Shown here: in pieces, positions 39,208-47,848 of the stretch
How the letters are laid out: each line of letters starts with the position of its first letter
How positions within the stretch are numbered: the stretch's first letter is position 1
Assembly: GCA_033857955.1 (NCBI GenBank)
Contig: JAWVCW010000021.1
Location: 1-61,436 of the forward strand
Direction of reading: 5' to 3'
DNA: 61,436 nucleotides
DNA from: Gaiellasilicea sp033857955
GTDB lineage: Bacteria; Actinomycetota; Thermoleophilia; Gaiellales; Gaiellaceae
Position numbers and translations under genes: made by a program
Notes under the pieces: model-generated
What the model was told of the DNA's origin: nothing
Database searches by the model: none
Seen by the model: the letters and a program-made list of their open reading frames with translations, nothing else

Positions 39208-42048
39208 TCACAGGCGGGCGAGCGCCGCCTCGAGAGTCTGCTCCGGCAGGCGCTGCCGACCCTCCGACCAGACGCGATCGGCGTCTTCGGCGAGCGTGGC
39301 TCTCACGGCCGACGTCGTTCGCGAGTGCAGCAGGCGCTCGTAAGGCGCGAGTGCTGCGCCCATCTTCTCCAGCATGGCGTCGGCGGCTCCGAGAAGCGCC
39401 CCGGCTCCGTGGACGTCACCCCCGCGCTCTGCCACCGCGGCCACTCCAACCAGGCAATACGCAAGGTGCTCACGGAAGCCACCGTCGAGGCAGAGCCGTG
39501 TGCTGTTTGCGAACGCGCGCGCGGCCAACTGCGCTTCCCCAGCCTCGAGGTGCGCGCACCCGAGATTGAAGAGCGAAACTGCCTTCGTCTCGACGTCTCC
39601 CAGCTCGGATGCCAGCGCCACCGCCTCGGCGCAGATTCGTGCGGCCCGGCGTGGTTCGCCTTCGAGCAGAGCGAGCGAGCCGAGGTTGATCGTTGCGTTC
39701 GCGCGACCACGCTCGAAGCCCGCCGAGGTCGCAACGTCCAGCAACTCCTGGTACATGGCGTGAGCGCCCACGAGATCGCCCGTCCAGACAGTCACGTTGC
39801 CGGCGGTCGCGAGGGCGCCCGCGAGAGTGGGCACGTCGTTTGTCATCCGCGCGATTACGAGCGCCTCGGCGGCGAGCCGGGCCGCGGCGACGGCGTCCAG
39901 TTGCTGCCGAGCGAAGTTCGCCGCATGTCGTAACGCGTTGGCACGGACGATCGGCGATGACGTGCCTGGCGTCGAGATCCCGCGGGTTAGCCAGTGCCTG
40001 GCCTCGGTGAAGTAGCCACTTGTGCGCCAGTACCGCCAGAGGGCAGAGGCGAGGCGCAGCAGTCGCGGCCCGTCCCCGGCCTGGTCGAACCACGTCAGCG
40101 CAGCGACCAGGTTGGCGTGGTCGTTTTCGAGCCGGCGCAGCCAGGCGCCCTGCTGCGGGCCGATCAGCTCCGGTTCCGCGCCCTCAGCCCAGTCGAGGTA
40201 CCACTCAGCGTGACGCGCCCGCACACTCTCCGCCTCGCCGGTCGACTCGAGCAGGTCGAGAGCGAACTCGCGCAGCGTGTCCAGCATCGCGATGCGGGTG
40301 TGCGGACCTCCCTCCCGACGGACGAGACTGTGGCCCGCAAGCCCCTCGAGCGTCGCGAGCACGTCCGCTGAATCACTGCAGACCGCCTCGGCCGCCTCCA
40401 GCTCACAACCGCCGACGAACACTCCAAGCCGGGCAAACAACTGTTGCTCGGCTGGTGAGAGGAGTTGGTAGCTCCACTCGACTGTCGCTCTGAGCGTACG
40501 GTGCCGGGCGGGCGCATCGAGCGGGCCGGCGACAAGCAAGTCGAGACGCCGGCCGAGGCGGGCCAGCAGTGCCGGAGGAGCGAGGAACCTGGTTCGGGCG
40601 GCAGCCAGCTCGATCGAGAGCGGCAGGCCGTCGAGGCGGCGGCAGATCTCGGCGACGGCGGCAGAGGTCGTTCCGTCGAGCGTGAGCTCGGGCCGAACTG
40701 CGCGTGCGCGTTCCAGGAACAGCTCGACCGCCGTTGCGACGGCGAGCGCCGCCGGGTCACTCTCGTTCCGGCGGGGAACCGGAAGAGGCCCGACAGCCAG
40801 CTCGTGCTCGCAGGACAGTCTCAGCGAGACGCGGCTGGTGACGAGGAGCTTGAGCATCGGCGCCATCCCCACCAGCTCGGCGAGCAGCGTCGAGGCGGCG
40901 GTCAGATGCTCGAAGCTGTCGAGGACGAGCAGGGTCGACGCGCCGCTCAAGCGAGCGCCGAGCGCGGGCAGATCGTCGCCGGTACCGGTCCGTTCGCCGA
41001 GTGCGCGGTGGATTGCGCCGACGATGAGTGCGGGATCCACCACAGCGTCGAGCGGCACGAACGTCGCACCGCCGGTGAGGTCGGGCGCCAGCAGCCGCGC
41101 CGCCTCGATCGCAACGCGCGTCTTCCCCACACCTCCCGGGCCGGTGATGGTCAGCAGGCGAACGTCGTTCCGCCGGAGCGCCGCGCAGACCTGCTGAAGC
41201 TCTTGCTCGCGGCCGATCAACCGATTTGGCGGCGAGGGCAGCTCGGTTCGGTGGACCGTCGTCGCGGCAGGTTGCAGCGAGTCATCCTGTCTGAGAATCG
41301 CCCGCTCGAGCAGCTTCAGCTTGGGTCCGGGCTCGATGCCGGCGTGCTCGAGGAGCGCCGTGCGTGCGTTCTGATACACCCGGAGCGCTTCGGGCTGCCG
41401 GCCTGCTCGGTACAGAGCCATCATCAGCTGTCCTCGCGGACGCTCCCGCAGGGGCTCAGCAGCGACGAGCCCTTCCAGCTCTCCGATCAGGGCGTGCTCG
41501 CGTCCCAGTGCCAGCTCGGCATCGATCCGGTCTTCGATCGCAGCGAGCCTCATCTCTGTGAGTTGGTTCCGCTCGGCAGCCACGAAGGGCTCCTCGTCGA
41601 GATCGGCAAACGCCGGGCCACGCCAGAGTGCGAGCGCCCGGGTCAGGTAGTCCGCGGCCGCTGCCGCGTCGCCGCGGCCCAGCGCCTCCCGGCCGTGAGT
41701 CGCGAGCGACCCGAACCGGTGCAGGTCGATCGCCATCGGATCTGCAGTGAGCCGGTAGCCGTGGGCTTCAGTCGCCAACTGGTGGTCGCCGATCGAGCGC
41801 CGGAGCTGGGAGACGGAGATCTGCACGATCTTCCGGCAGCTGGCCGGCGGATCGCGCCAGAGCCCCGCGACGAGATCCTCCGTGCGCACGGAGCGGTTGG
41901 CGTGCAGCAGCAAGTAGGCGAGGAGGCCACGCTGCCTGGAACCCCCGAGCGGGAGCGGAACGCCGTCTCTGCTCACCTGGAGCGGCCCGAGGAGGCCGTA
42001 CTCGAGCGCCCCCGGCTGGAGGGCCGCGCCGTTTGTGTTACTCGCCAT
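39208..42048 (-). CDS. BTAD/SARP-type transcriptional activator with NB-ARC ATPase and TPR region
   Basis: 946 residues. Residues 15-105 are an OmpR-like winged helix (LLGPLQVSRDGVPLPLGG, SVSQLRRSIG). Residues 110-250 are the BTAD domain. Residues 290-560 are NB-ARC: Walker A TGPGGVGKTR, LLVLDSFEHL Walker B, RDGLPLSIEL-like LDGLPLSIELAAART. The rest is TPR-like helices (ANATINLGSLALLEGE, SLFNLGCAHLEAGE). AfsR/SARP-type proteins activate secondary metabolism or stress genes on ligand sensing. No biosynthetic cluster is next to it. Confidence 0.88.
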   Translation of the reverse strand: MASNTNGAALQPGALEYGLLGPLQVSRDGVPLPLGGSRQRGLLAYLLLHANRSVRTEDLVAGLWRDPPASCRKIVQISVSQLRRSIGDHQLATEAHGYRLTADPMAIDLHRFGSLATHGREALGRGDAAAAADYLTRALALWRGPAFADLDEEPFVAAERNQLTEMRLAAIEDRIDAELALGREHALIGELEGLVAAEPLRERPRGQLMMALYRAGRQPEALRVYQNARTALLEHAGIEPGPKLKLLERAILRQDDSLQPAATTVHRTELPSPPNRLIGREQELQQVCAALRRNDVRLLTITGPGGVGKTRVAIEAARLLAPDLTGGATFVPLDAVVDPALIVGAIHRALGERTGTGDDLPALGARLSGASTLLVLDSFEHLTAASTLLAELVGMAPMLKLLVTSRVSLRLSCEHELAVGPLPVPRRNESDPAALAVATAVELFLERARAVRPELTLDGTTSAAVAEICRRLDGLPLSIELAAARTRFLAPPALLARLGRRLDLLVAGPLDAPARHRTLRATVEWSYQLLSPAEQQLFARLGVFVGGCELEAAEAVCSDSADVLATLEGLAGHSLVRREGGPHTRIAMLDTLREFALDLLESTGEAESVRARHAEWYLDWAEGAEPELIGPQQGAWLRRLENDHANLVAALTWFDQAGDGPRLLRLASALWRYWRTSGYFTEARHWLTRGISTPGTSSPIVRANALRHAANFARQQLDAVAAARLAAEALVIARMTNDVPTLAGALATAGNVTVWTGDLVGAHAMYQELLDVATSAGFERGRANATINLGSLALLEGEPRRAARICAEAVALASELGDVETKAVSLFNLGCAHLEAGEAQLAARAFANSTRLCLDGGFREHLAYCLVGVAAVAERGGDVHGAGALLGAADAMLEKMGAALAPYERLLHSRTTSAVRATLAEDADRVWSEGRQRLPEQTLEAALARL

Positions 42049-42110
42049 TTACCGCGCGCTTGCCGTTCCGCGTTAGGACTTGCCACCTTCGAGCCCTTAC
42101 GAGGAGGATC

Positions 42111-43844
42111 ATGGAACGCATTCTCCAGCACAAGCGGCCAGCATTTCTAGTGCTGTTCCGTTTGGCCATGGCGGTGTTGGTCGCTCTGGCGATCGCGATG
42201 TTCGGCGCGGGTGCTTCGCTCTCACCCGCTCATGCGGTCGGCATTCCGCAGTGCGAGGACGGTCTCGACAACGATGGCGACGGCCTCGTGGACTACGGGC
42301 CGGATCCCGGCTGCAACGACTGGGTGGACAACGAGGAGTACAACGCCGCTCCCCCGCCACCACCGCCGCCCCCACCACCGCCCCCGCCTCCTCCTCAACT
42401 GCCGAAGTGCGAGAACGGCGCCGACGACGACGGCGACGGCAAGATCGACTGGCCGGCCGATCCGGGCTGCTTCGACGGCGCCGACAACGACGAATACAAC
42501 TCGCCACCGCCTCCGCCGACTCAGTGCACGGACGGCGCCGACAACGACGGCGATGGCAAGGTCGACTACCCGAACGACCCGGGCTGCACGAGCACGAGCG
42601 ACCACGACGAGTACAACGCGCCGCCGCAACCGCCGCCTCCACCAGCTCAGTGCAAGGACGGCGCCGACAACGACGGCGACGGGAAGATCGACTACCCGAA
42701 CGACCCGGGCTGCACGAGCACGAGCGACAACGACGAGTCCAACCCACCGCCGCCGCCTCCTCCGCAGCTGCCGAAGTGTGAGAACGGCATCGACGACGAC
42801 GGCGACGGCAAGATCGACTGGCCCGCGGACCCAGGTTGCCTCGACAGCGCCGACAACGACGAGTACAACGCACCGCCGCAACCGCCGCCTCCGGCGACGG
42901 CTCAGTGCAACGATCGCCTGGACAACGACGGCGACGCGAGGATCGACTACCCGACTGACCCCGGCTGCACGAGCTTGAGCGACAACGACGAGTTCAACCT
43001 CGGGCAGCCGCCGCCGCTGCCGCAGTGCGAGAACGGGTTCGACGACGACGGCGACGGCAAGATCGACTGGCCGACCGATCCCGGCTGCACCGAGGGTCCC
43101 GACAACAGCGAGTACAACGTGCTGACCCAGTGCAGCGACGGTTCTGACAACGACGGCGACGGCAAGGCCGACTGGCCCGCGGATGGAGGCTGCGTGAACG
43201 GCAGCGACACGCAGGAAGCCTCCTCACCGGATGCCGACGGCGACAGCTGGCCGGACGCTGCAGACAACTGCCCTGCGACGCCGAGCAACGACAACCAGTG
43301 CTACCTCGCAACGACGAGTATGCAAACCGTCACGGGTCAGGGGGCCGTGACTCGCGTGGCGAGCACGGTCGAGAGCCCGTCTGGTCTCGGGACCGGCTTG
43401 GTTCTGACGTACTGCGCGACAGGCTGGGTCGAACGTTTCGGCCAGCGAAGGCCATGGTTGAATCCGCTAACCCTGGAGGTGATCTGGCGCTGGACAGTCA
43501 GGATCCAATGGTGCTGGAACGCCTCGAAGATCACGAGCGTCACGCTGATCGAGCGGTTCCCGAGTGGGCAGAGGGATCATTGGTTCTGGAGAGGCGAGAC
43601 CGAATTCCTCGTCGATGGCCAACCTGGAAAGCCCAGCTACGCCACCGTGACGGGCTCCCTCGTCAGCGTCATCTCTCAGGCCCGCTTCGAGCGTTGTCCG
43701 AGCTCCTCGTACAACGCCGAGGTGACCACCCAAAAGGTCGGCGTGAAGGTCGCGCGGACGCAAGGTTGCGTCGAGGAGAGGATGCCCCGGATCTGGATGA
43801 ACGTCAGTCGGGGCGGAACCTTCACCTACCAGACCATTTCGTAG
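42111..43844 (+). CDS. Secreted protein with eight DNDGDG calcium-type repeats and Pro-rich linkers
   Basis: 577 residues from ATG 42111 (AGGAGG upstream). Signal peptide VLVALAIAMFGAGASLSPAHA. Eight units of about 32 residues follow: Q/K-C-x-D/N-G-x-D-N/D-D-G-D-G-K-x-D-W/Y-P-x-D-P-G-C-x(5)-D-N-x-E-Y-N. They are joined by runs of proline (up to 15). Each unit has two cysteines, which probably form a disulfide, and an acidic loop like thrombospondin type 3 repeats. The last 190 residues are a distinct beta-rich domain with paired cysteines (YCATGW, RIQWCW). Likely calcium-dependent extracellular or surface protein. Confidence 0.8.
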   Translation: MERILQHKRPAFLVLFRLAMAVLVALAIAMFGAGASLSPAHAVGIPQCEDGLDNDGDGLVDYGPDPGCNDWVDNEEYNAAPPPPPPPPPPPPPPPQLPKCENGADDDGDGKIDWPADPGCFDGADNDEYNSPPPPPTQCTDGADNDGDGKVDYPNDPGCTSTSDHDEYNAPPQPPPPPAQCKDGADNDGDGKIDYPNDPGCTSTSDNDESNPPPPPPPQLPKCENGIDDDGDGKIDWPADPGCLDSADNDEYNAPPQPPPPATAQCNDRLDNDGDARIDYPTDPGCTSLSDNDEFNLGQPPPLPQCENGFDDDGDGKIDWPTDPGCTEGPDNSEYNVLTQCSDGSDNDGDGKADWPADGGCVNGSDTQEASSPDADGDSWPDAADNCPATPSNDNQCYLATTSMQTVTGQGAVTRVASTVESPSGLGTGLVLTYCATGWVERFGQRRPWLNPLTLEVIWRWTVRIQWCWNASKITSVTLIERFPSGQRDHWFWRGETEFLVDGQPGKPSYATVTGSLVSVISQARFERCPSSSYNAEVTTQKVGVKVARTQGCVEERMPRIWMNVSRGGTFTYQTIS

Positions 43845-43861
43845 TCGCGACCGATTCAGCT

Positions 43862-43893
43862 TCGGCGGGCGCTCGACAGTGAGCGTCCGCCGA
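43862..43893. terminator. 13-bp hairpin between convergent genes
   Basis: CGGCGGGCGCTC and GAGCGTCCGCCG pair over 12 bp (one G:U) plus a closing T-A pair, with a 6-base loop. No U-run follows on either strand. Its place between two convergent stops suggests a bidirectional terminator or transcript 3'-end stabiliser. Confidence 0.6.
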
Positions 43894-43894
43894 G

Positions 43895-44830
43895 CTACCA
43901 GATCGAGCGTAGGAGCTCCTCGATCTCGGCGGGCGTGGCCGGACGGGGATTCGCCTTCGCGCCCGCGCGCTCGACGACGGCAGCTGCGACCTCCGCCAGC
44001 TCGTCACCCGGGATGTCGAGGTCGCGCAGGCGCTCGAAGCCGCCGAGGCGCGCGAGCTCCTCGACCCGCGCGGGCGGGTCTTCGGTCCCCAGCGCAGCGC
44101 CGAAGCGCGCGATCGCCTCGGCGGCAACGAGCTCGTTGAAGCGAAGCGCCGGCGGCAGCGTCAGAGCGTTCAGCGCCCCGTGCGGCGCCCCGTAGCGGCC
44201 GCCGAGCCCCTGTGCCAGCGCATGGCCGAGGGCGAGGAAGGACATGCTCAGCGCGGCACCCGCATGACAGGCGCCGCGCAGGAGCTCGGTGCGCGCCTCG
44301 AGGTCGCCGGGGCGCTCGAGAACGGGCGGCAGCCACTCGCCGATCAGCCGCGCTCCCTCCAGCGCCTCGGCATCGGCCTCGGCGTTGTGTCCCTCGACGT
44401 AGAGCGCCTCGGCGCAGTGCGCGAGGGCGTTCAGCGCGGTGCCGACCGTCTCGGCCCGCGGGAGGTCGAGCGTGAGCTCCGGCTCGTAGACGATCGCGTG
44501 CGGCCGCGCCCCGGCGCCGCCGCCACGCATCAGTCGGTTGGGATCGCGCACGCCGAAGAACTCCGTCCACTCCGCTCCCGAGTACGTCGTCGGAACCGAG
44601 ACGAGCGGCAGGCCGGTCGCGGCGGATGCCGCCTTGGCGGTGTCGATCGCGCTGCCGCCGCCGACGGCGACGATCGTGTCGACGCCTTCCGGCACCACGA
44701 TCCGATGAGAAGGCACCTCTTCCCAGCGGTCCGCCGCGTCGAGAACGTGGCGCCAGCGAGGGCTCGAGACGACGAGCGGACGCTCGCCCGCGAGCGGCGC
44801 GAGCTGATCGAGGCCCCAACGGACGATCAT
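43895..44830 (-). CDS. Iron-containing alcohol dehydrogenase, maleylacetate-reductase-like
   Basis: 311 residues, start overlapping the LysR stop. Type III dehydrogenase features: VGGGSAIDTAKA (NAD loop), VPTTYSGAEWT, and metal ligands in NALAHCAEALY and LGHALAQGLGGRYGAPHGALN. It is about 40 residues shorter than typical maleylacetate reductases at the N-terminus, though the core is complete. Such enzymes reduce maleylacetate to 3-oxoadipate in aromatic breakdown. The LysR gene coupled to it is the probable regulator, but no ring-cleavage gene is near. Confidence 0.75.
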   Translation of the reverse strand: MIVRWGLDQLAPLAGERPLVVSSPRWRHVLDAADRWEEVPSHRIVVPEGVDTIVAVGGGSAIDTAKAASAATGLPLVSVPTTYSGAEWTEFFGVRDPNRLMRGGGAGARPHAIVYEPELTLDLPRAETVGTALNALAHCAEALYVEGHNAEADAEALEGARLIGEWLPPVLERPGDLEARTELLRGACHAGAALSMSFLALGHALAQGLGGRYGAPHGALNALTLPPALRFNELVAAEAIARFGAALGTEDPPARVEELARLGGFERLRDLDIPGDELAEVAAAVVERAGAKANPRPATPAEIEELLRSIW

Positions 44831-45723
44831 TGGGCGAGCTCGCCGCGCGCGAACTCGACGAAGGCCTCGGCGGCCCGCGTCGCGGTGCGCCCGGCGGCGC
44901 GAACCAGCGAGATCTCCCGCTTGGCGTCGAGCCCTTCGACCTTCGCCGAGGTCAGCGCCCCCGTGGCGAGCTCGGGCTCGACGGCCGAGCGCGAGATGAA
45001 CGCCACGCCGTACCCCGCCTGGACGGCGCTGCGCACCGACTCCTGCAGGCCGAGCTCGAGGCGCACGTCGAGGTCGCGCAGGCGCGTCCCGATCGCGCGC
45101 AGCTCGTCCTCGACGATCTGGCGGACCCCGGCGCCCTCCTGCATCACGATCAGGTTTTCGCCGCGCAGCTCTTCGAGCGAGACGGTGCGGCCGGCGAATG
45201 GATGGCTGGGCGGACAGGCCAGGATCACCTCATCGTCGAAGAAAGGCTCGAAGCGGACGGAGCGATGCCTGCGGGCGGCGCCGACGATGCCGAGCTCGAG
45301 CTCCCGGGCGGCGACGCGCTCGACCACGGATTGCGTGTCCGAGACGGTCAGCGAGATCTTTACGCCGGGGTGAACGCGCTGGAATTCGCACAGCAGGAGC
45401 GGCACGACGATCGCGGCCGGACCGGTCGACGCTCCGAGCTGGAGCTCGCCACCCAGCTCGCCCTCGCCTTCACCGGCGAGCTCGTCGAGCAGCTGCTCCT
45501 CGAGCGAGAGCAGCCGCTGCGCGCCCCGGTAGAGGCGCAGGCCCGCCTCGGTCGGCTCGACTCGACGGCCGGAGCGGTCGAGCAGCTGCGTGCCGAGCCG
45601 CTTCTCGAGCGCTCGCACCTGCAGCGAGACGGCCGGCTGCGTGACGCCCAGCCGCTCGGCGGCTTGCGAAAAGCTGCGGCGCTCGACGACGGCGACGAAC
45701 GCGGCAAGTTGACGCGTGTCCAT
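44827..45723 (-). CDS. LysR-family transcriptional regulator
   Basis: 298 residues from ATG 45723. N-terminal helix-turn-helix FSQAAERLGVTQPAVSLQVRALE, then the effector domain (LGASTGPAAIVVPLLL, LGIVGAARRH, LIVMQEGAGVRQI). It is transcribed with the iron-type dehydrogenase, start-stop overlapped, so unlike most LysR genes it is not divergent from its target. It may control an operon of aromatic or C4-acid catabolism. Confidence 0.9.
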   Translation of the reverse strand: MDTRQLAAFVAVVERRSFSQAAERLGVTQPAVSLQVRALEKRLGTQLLDRSGRRVEPTEAGLRLYRGAQRLLSLEEQLLDELAGEGEGELGGELQLGASTGPAAIVVPLLLCEFQRVHPGVKISLTVSDTQSVVERVAARELELGIVGAARRHRSVRFEPFFDDEVILACPPSHPFAGRTVSLEELRGENLIVMQEGAGVRQIVEDELRAIGTRLRDLDVRLELGLQESVRSAVQAGYGVAFISRSAVEPELATGALTSAKVEGLDAKREISLVRAAGRTATRAAEAFVEFARGELAQ

Positions 45724-45853
45724 AGATCTTGGGATCACGTACTTGGCAAACCCCCAAGCTAAATCCCTAGCCCCCCTTTTCAACTTCACAGAGTAGATGC
45801 ATTAGGAAAGCTTATAGATAGAGCCCGTCATGTTCGTCGCCTAAAGTGAGGGC

Positions 45854-46039
45854 ATGGCTCGGCGGCGTTCCCCTCGCCCTATCAACCTGCCCCAATCTTC
45901 CCTTAAGCCCCCGCGGGGAACGCAGGCGCCGCCAGGCTGGGCGGAGAAAATCGCTGAGGCGATCGACGCTCGGGAGTCCGCGAAGGAAGCCCGCAAGGGG
46001 GGGCCGGCCGGCTTCCGTCACTCATTTACGAGCCGCTAG
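45854..46039 (+). CDS. Small basic hypothetical protein
   Basis: 61 residues from ATG 45854, with GAGG just upstream. It is rich in Arg, Pro and Ser with one helix (PGWAEKIAEAIDARESAKEA). No family known. It lies just before the decayed proteinase gene on the same strand. The 130 bases before it hold the LysR promoter region. Confidence 0.35.
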   Translation: MARRRSPRPINLPQSSLKPPRGTQAPPGWAEKIAEAIDARESAKEARKGGPAGFRHSFTSR

Positions 46040-46051
46040 ACCGCCGCGGTC

Positions 46052-46689
46052 ATGGCCACGAACCCTCCGTTCGGCCTACCTATTCAGTCGCCGCTCTTCC
46101 ACGCCCAGCAGGCGGATCGCGCTATGAGCGGCAACAGCTGATCGGGGACTATGAGTCCCTCTACGACTGTCGCCTCATCGTGATGATTGACGCGATCCTC
46201 CCGTACAGCGTCACACCATTCGAAGAGCTGATCTACGACAACCGTCCCGACCGGGATATCCATCTAAGCGCCGGGACTTTGCTCGCTCTCGGAGCTCACT
46301 GGATTCTCATGGGGCCCGCAAGCGATCTCGGTCCCATCGACCCGCAGTTCCGGTTCCCGGACGGCTCTCTTGTGGCGGCGAAGGACATGATCGCAGCCGT
46401 CGACGATGCGACTGAGAAGGTCCAGGACGCTCCGGCCACGTACCCGATTCACGCGGCGCTTTTGAGTGACGTAAGCGCTCCAATGGTTCAACAGGCCCGG
46501 TCAGAGCTTCTGCGAACGTGTGACCTGCTCGAGGAAGCTCGTGCGAGCAATCCCGATCGCACGCGCGCCCAAGTCGCATCGCTCAAGAAGAAGGTTCGCG
46601 TACCCCTCATCCAGCGACCGAAGACCCACGCCGCCATCTTCAATGTGTCGGACGCGCAGAGGGTTGGGCTTCCAGCCGTCGCGGAGTGA
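46052..46689 (+). pseudogene. Decayed SDH-family (ClpP/SppA-fold) serine proteinase gene
   Basis: The 5' piece from ATG 46052 reads LPIQSPLFHAQQADR. A GC dinucleotide duplication at about 46119-46122 shifts the frame, and the match continues YERQQLIGDYESLYDCRLIV. Then DRDIHL is followed directly by SAGTLLALGAHWILMGP, so roughly 35 residues that normally carry TPGGDGET and the catalytic-Ser region are deleted in frame. The rest (SDLGPIDPQFRF, AAKDMIAAVDDA, TYPIHAALLSDV) is well kept. Two independent lesions argue against a working protease. A translated fragment from 46180 remains open. Confidence 0.7.
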
Positions 46690-46756
46690 TTGTGCACTGG
46701 CCGACTGGCTCTCCCTAACCGGCGACGGCGTGCGGGCGTTCATAGACTGGCTTCGG

Positions 46757-47764
46757 ATGCGGGTCTGGATCGACATCACGAACTCCCCGCACGTGCTGTT
46801 CTTCCGTCCGCTGATACGTCTGCTGCAGGCCGAAGGGCACGCGGTCGAGGTGACGACGCGGGAGTACGCCCAGACGCTCGAGCTGCTCGAGCTGCACGGG
46901 ATCGGTCACCACGTGATCGGGCCTCGTCACGGCGGTGCCGGCGTGCTCGGAAAGGCGCGAGCGCTCGCCGGCAGGCTGCCCGCGCTCCGGCGCTTCGCAA
47001 GGCCGCGCCGGTACGACATCGCGCTGGCGCACGGCTCACACGAGCTGACGCTGGCCGCGCGCAGCCTCGGGATCCCGAGCGCCACCGCGCACGACTACGA
47101 GTACGCGACGCTCCAGCACCAGCTCGGGCTGCGCGCCGCAACACGCGTCGTCTTCCCCGAGTCGGTCCCCGCCGAGCATCTCGCCCGCTTCGGTGCGCGA
47201 CCGCCGAAGCTCGTTCGCTACCCGGGGATCAAGGAGGAGTACTACCTCGCGGACTTCGAGCCCGACCCGGGAGTCCTCGACGGCGTCGACCCGGCGAAGG
47301 TTCTCGTGATCGTGCGCACTCCACCCGAGGTGTCCCTCTACCACCGGCACGGCAGCCCCCTCTTCGCCGGCGTGCTCGAGCGGCTCGGACGCGACGACAC
47401 GGTGCACGCCGTCGTGCTCCCGCGCACCGGCGAGCAGCGTCGAGCGATTCGCGCCTTGGGTCTCCCCTCGTTGCACCTGCCGGGGCACGCCGTCGACGCA
47501 CAGAGTCTGATCGCGCTCGCGGATCTCGTCGTCTCGGCCGGAGGAACGATGAACAGGGAGGCGGTGGCGCTCGGCGTGCCCGTCTACACGACGTTCGCCG
47601 GCCGGCTCGGGGCGGTGGACGAGCAGCTGATCCAAGAGGGCCGACTGCGCCCGCTCGCATCGCCCGACGAGCTCGAGCCACGAAAGCGCGATACCGGTGG
47701 CGAGCGTATCCGGCGAGATCCGCGACTCCTGCTCGACCTCCTCCTGGAGGCCGGTTCCAACTAG
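46757..47764 (+). CDS. DUF354 glycosyltransferase-like protein
   Basis: 335 residues from ATG 46757. MRVWIDITNSPHVLFFRPLI is the family opening. AHGSHELTLAARSLGIPSAT, DYEYAT, YPGIKEEYYLADFEPD and SAGGTMNREAVALGVPVYTTF match DUF354, a GT-B-like family often found with polysaccharide genes. The upstream open frame overlaps the pseudogene and was rejected. The product may modify lipid-linked glycans; the reaction is not known. Confidence 0.85.
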   Translation: MRVWIDITNSPHVLFFRPLIRLLQAEGHAVEVTTREYAQTLELLELHGIGHHVIGPRHGGAGVLGKARALAGRLPALRRFARPRRYDIALAHGSHELTLAARSLGIPSATAHDYEYATLQHQLGLRAATRVVFPESVPAEHLARFGARPPKLVRYPGIKEEYYLADFEPDPGVLDGVDPAKVLVIVRTPPEVSLYHRHGSPLFAGVLERLGRDDTVHAVVLPRTGEQRRAIRALGLPSLHLPGHAVDAQSLIALADLVVSAGGTMNREAVALGVPVYTTFAGRLGAVDEQLIQEGRLRPLASPDELEPRKRDTGGERIRRDPRLLLDLLLEAGSN

Positions 47765-47800
47765 ACCGCGGCGGCGTGAGGTGGTAAGACCCCGAGCGAC

Positions 47801-47833
47801 GTTCACATTTCAGACACATTTCAGACCGATCTC
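47801..47833 (+). promoter_or_regulatory. Three 11-base direct-repeat units, PHO-box-like
   Basis: GTTCACATTTC / AGACACATTTC / AGACCGATCTC, adjacent and in phase at 11 bases. Streptomyces PhoP boxes are 11-base direct repeats starting GTTCACC, and the downstream gene is a phosphatase of the kind PhoP controls. The repeats end 15 bases before the ATG and just before the GGGGAGGGG ribosome site. Confidence 0.55.
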
Positions 47834-47848
47834 GGGGAGGGGATAGGC

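Noticed and set aside
40465..42150. 561-codon plus-strand frame opposite the SARP regulator
   Set aside because: No domain resemblance; low-complexity charged composition. The minus-strand frame has winged-helix, BTAD and NB-ARC motifs.
42240..43200. Repeat units considered as CRISPR
   Set aside because: Units are coding, vary at synonymous sites, and spacers are proline codons.
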